Shown piece after piece: positions 5,628-6,110 of a stretch of DNA of 6,110 bases. Made by a program: the position numbers and the translations under genes. The DNA is from RUG13615 sp040307715 (lineage in GTDB: Bacteria > Bacillota > Clostridia > Peptostreptococcales > Anaerovoracaceae): positions 1 through 6,110 of the forward strand of contig JAWRJC010000127.1 in NCBI GenBank assembly GCA_040307715.1. Direction: 5' to 3'. The notes below the pieces were generated by a model, which made no database searches, was not told the origin of the DNA, and saw nothing but the letters and a program-made list of their open reading frames with translations. Numbering within the stretch: the stretch's first letter is position 1; each line of letters starts with the position of its first letter.

Positions 5628-6110
5628 TTATTCCTCGAACTGGCTGTTGTACAGTTTCGCGTATGCACCATCCCTGGCGAGCAGTTCCTCGTGAGTGCCC
5701 TGCTCGACGATGTCGCCTTTGTCGATCACAAGGATCGTGTCCGCATCCTTGATGGTCGACAGCCTGTGCGCGATGATAAAACTCGTCCGGCCGTGCATCA
5801 GGTTGGTCATGGCCTGCTGGATCAGCCGCTCGGTACGTGTGTCGACCGAGCTGGTCGCCTCGTCCAGGATGAGGATCGGGTTGTCTGCCAGCATCGCGCG
5901 GGCGATCGTCAGGAGCTGCTTCTGCCCCTGCGAGATGTTGTCCGCATCCTCGTTGATCTTCGTATCGTAGCCTTCCGGCAGCGTTTTGATGAAGTGATGG
6001 ATGTGCGCCGCCTTGGCCGACTCGATCATTTGCTCGTCGGAGGCGAAGGGGCGTCCGTACTTCAGGTTTTCGCGCATCGTACCGGAGAACAGCCAGGTAT
6101 CCTGCAGCAC
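5628..6110 (-). CDS. ABC exporter, C-terminal part of the ATPase domain (5' end outside the window)
   Basis: The last 160 codons of an ABC transporter of the fused membrane-plus-ATPase exporter type (multidrug/lipid exporter family). The frame is open to the window edge, so the GTG at 6110 is an internal valine codon and not a start; the membrane domain and Walker A lie outside. Visible in order: Q-loop V-L-Q-D-T-W-L-F-S-G (Q3), signature N-I-S-Q-G-Q (58-63), Walker B I-L-I-L-D-E-A-T-S-S-V-D (79-90, catalytic E84), and the H-loop histidine H115 in I-I-A-H-R-L-S-T. The S-Q-G-Q signature with an intact glutamate is common in one half of heterodimeric exporters of the TM287/288 kind, whose partner gene usually lies next to it; that is inference here. 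All ATPase residues that can be seen are intact. Substrate unknown. It ends in a short tail and is followed by the large inverted repeat. Confidence 0.95.
   Translation of the reverse strand: MLQDTWLFSGTMRENLKYGRPFASDEQMIESAKAAHIHHFIKTLPEGYDTKINEDADNISQGQKQLLTIARAMLADNPILILDEATSSVDTRTERLIQQAMTNLMHGRTSFIIAHRLSTIKDADTILVIDKGDIVEQGTHEELLARDGAYAKLYNSQFEE

Noticed and set aside
1..6110. tRNA, rRNA, CRISPR array, insertion sequence or prophage genes
   Set aside because: No cloverleaf-like sequence, spaced direct repeats, transposase or phage motifs were seen on either strand.

Overview
The window looks like chromosomal DNA from a moderately GC-rich Bacillota (Firmicutes), probably a gut-type clostridial or erysipelotrichial lineage. 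The signs are strong AGGAGG-type ribosome binding sites, an LL-diaminopimelate aminotransferase, a CpXC zinc-ribbon protein, and a large exported protein with a Pro/Ala/Glu-rich linker. The lineage is an inference; no rRNA or other marker gene is present. All supported genes lie on the minus strand, so transcription runs from high to low coordinates.

In transcription order: (1) 6110-5628 holds the last 160 codons of an ABC exporter ATPase, entering from outside the window. (2) 5593-5520 is a 74-nt nested inverted repeat that separates it from the next unit. (3) A TTGCAT-17-TATAAT promoter (5517-5489) precedes a tight three-gene unit: a CpXC-domain protein (5460-4750), dapL (4718-3504) and a Cof-type HAD phosphatase (3447-2656). 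The gaps are 31 and 56 nt, every gene has a good ribosome binding site, and the last gap holds a GC-rich hairpin. A clear intrinsic terminator at 2630-2605 closes the unit. (4) An AT-rich spacer with a candidate promoter (2520-2492) leads into a large exported protein (start 2405) that runs off the left edge after 801 codons.

The three-gene unit couples a known enzyme of lysine and meso-diaminopimelate (cell wall) synthesis to a zinc-ribbon protein of unknown role and a general HAD phosphatase. The exported protein and the ABC exporter appear to be separate units. The large protein at 1-2405 is the least characterised part: it has a signal peptide, an extended linker and several beta-rich segments I could not assign to a family. 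I see no mobile element, CRISPR array, tRNA or rRNA.
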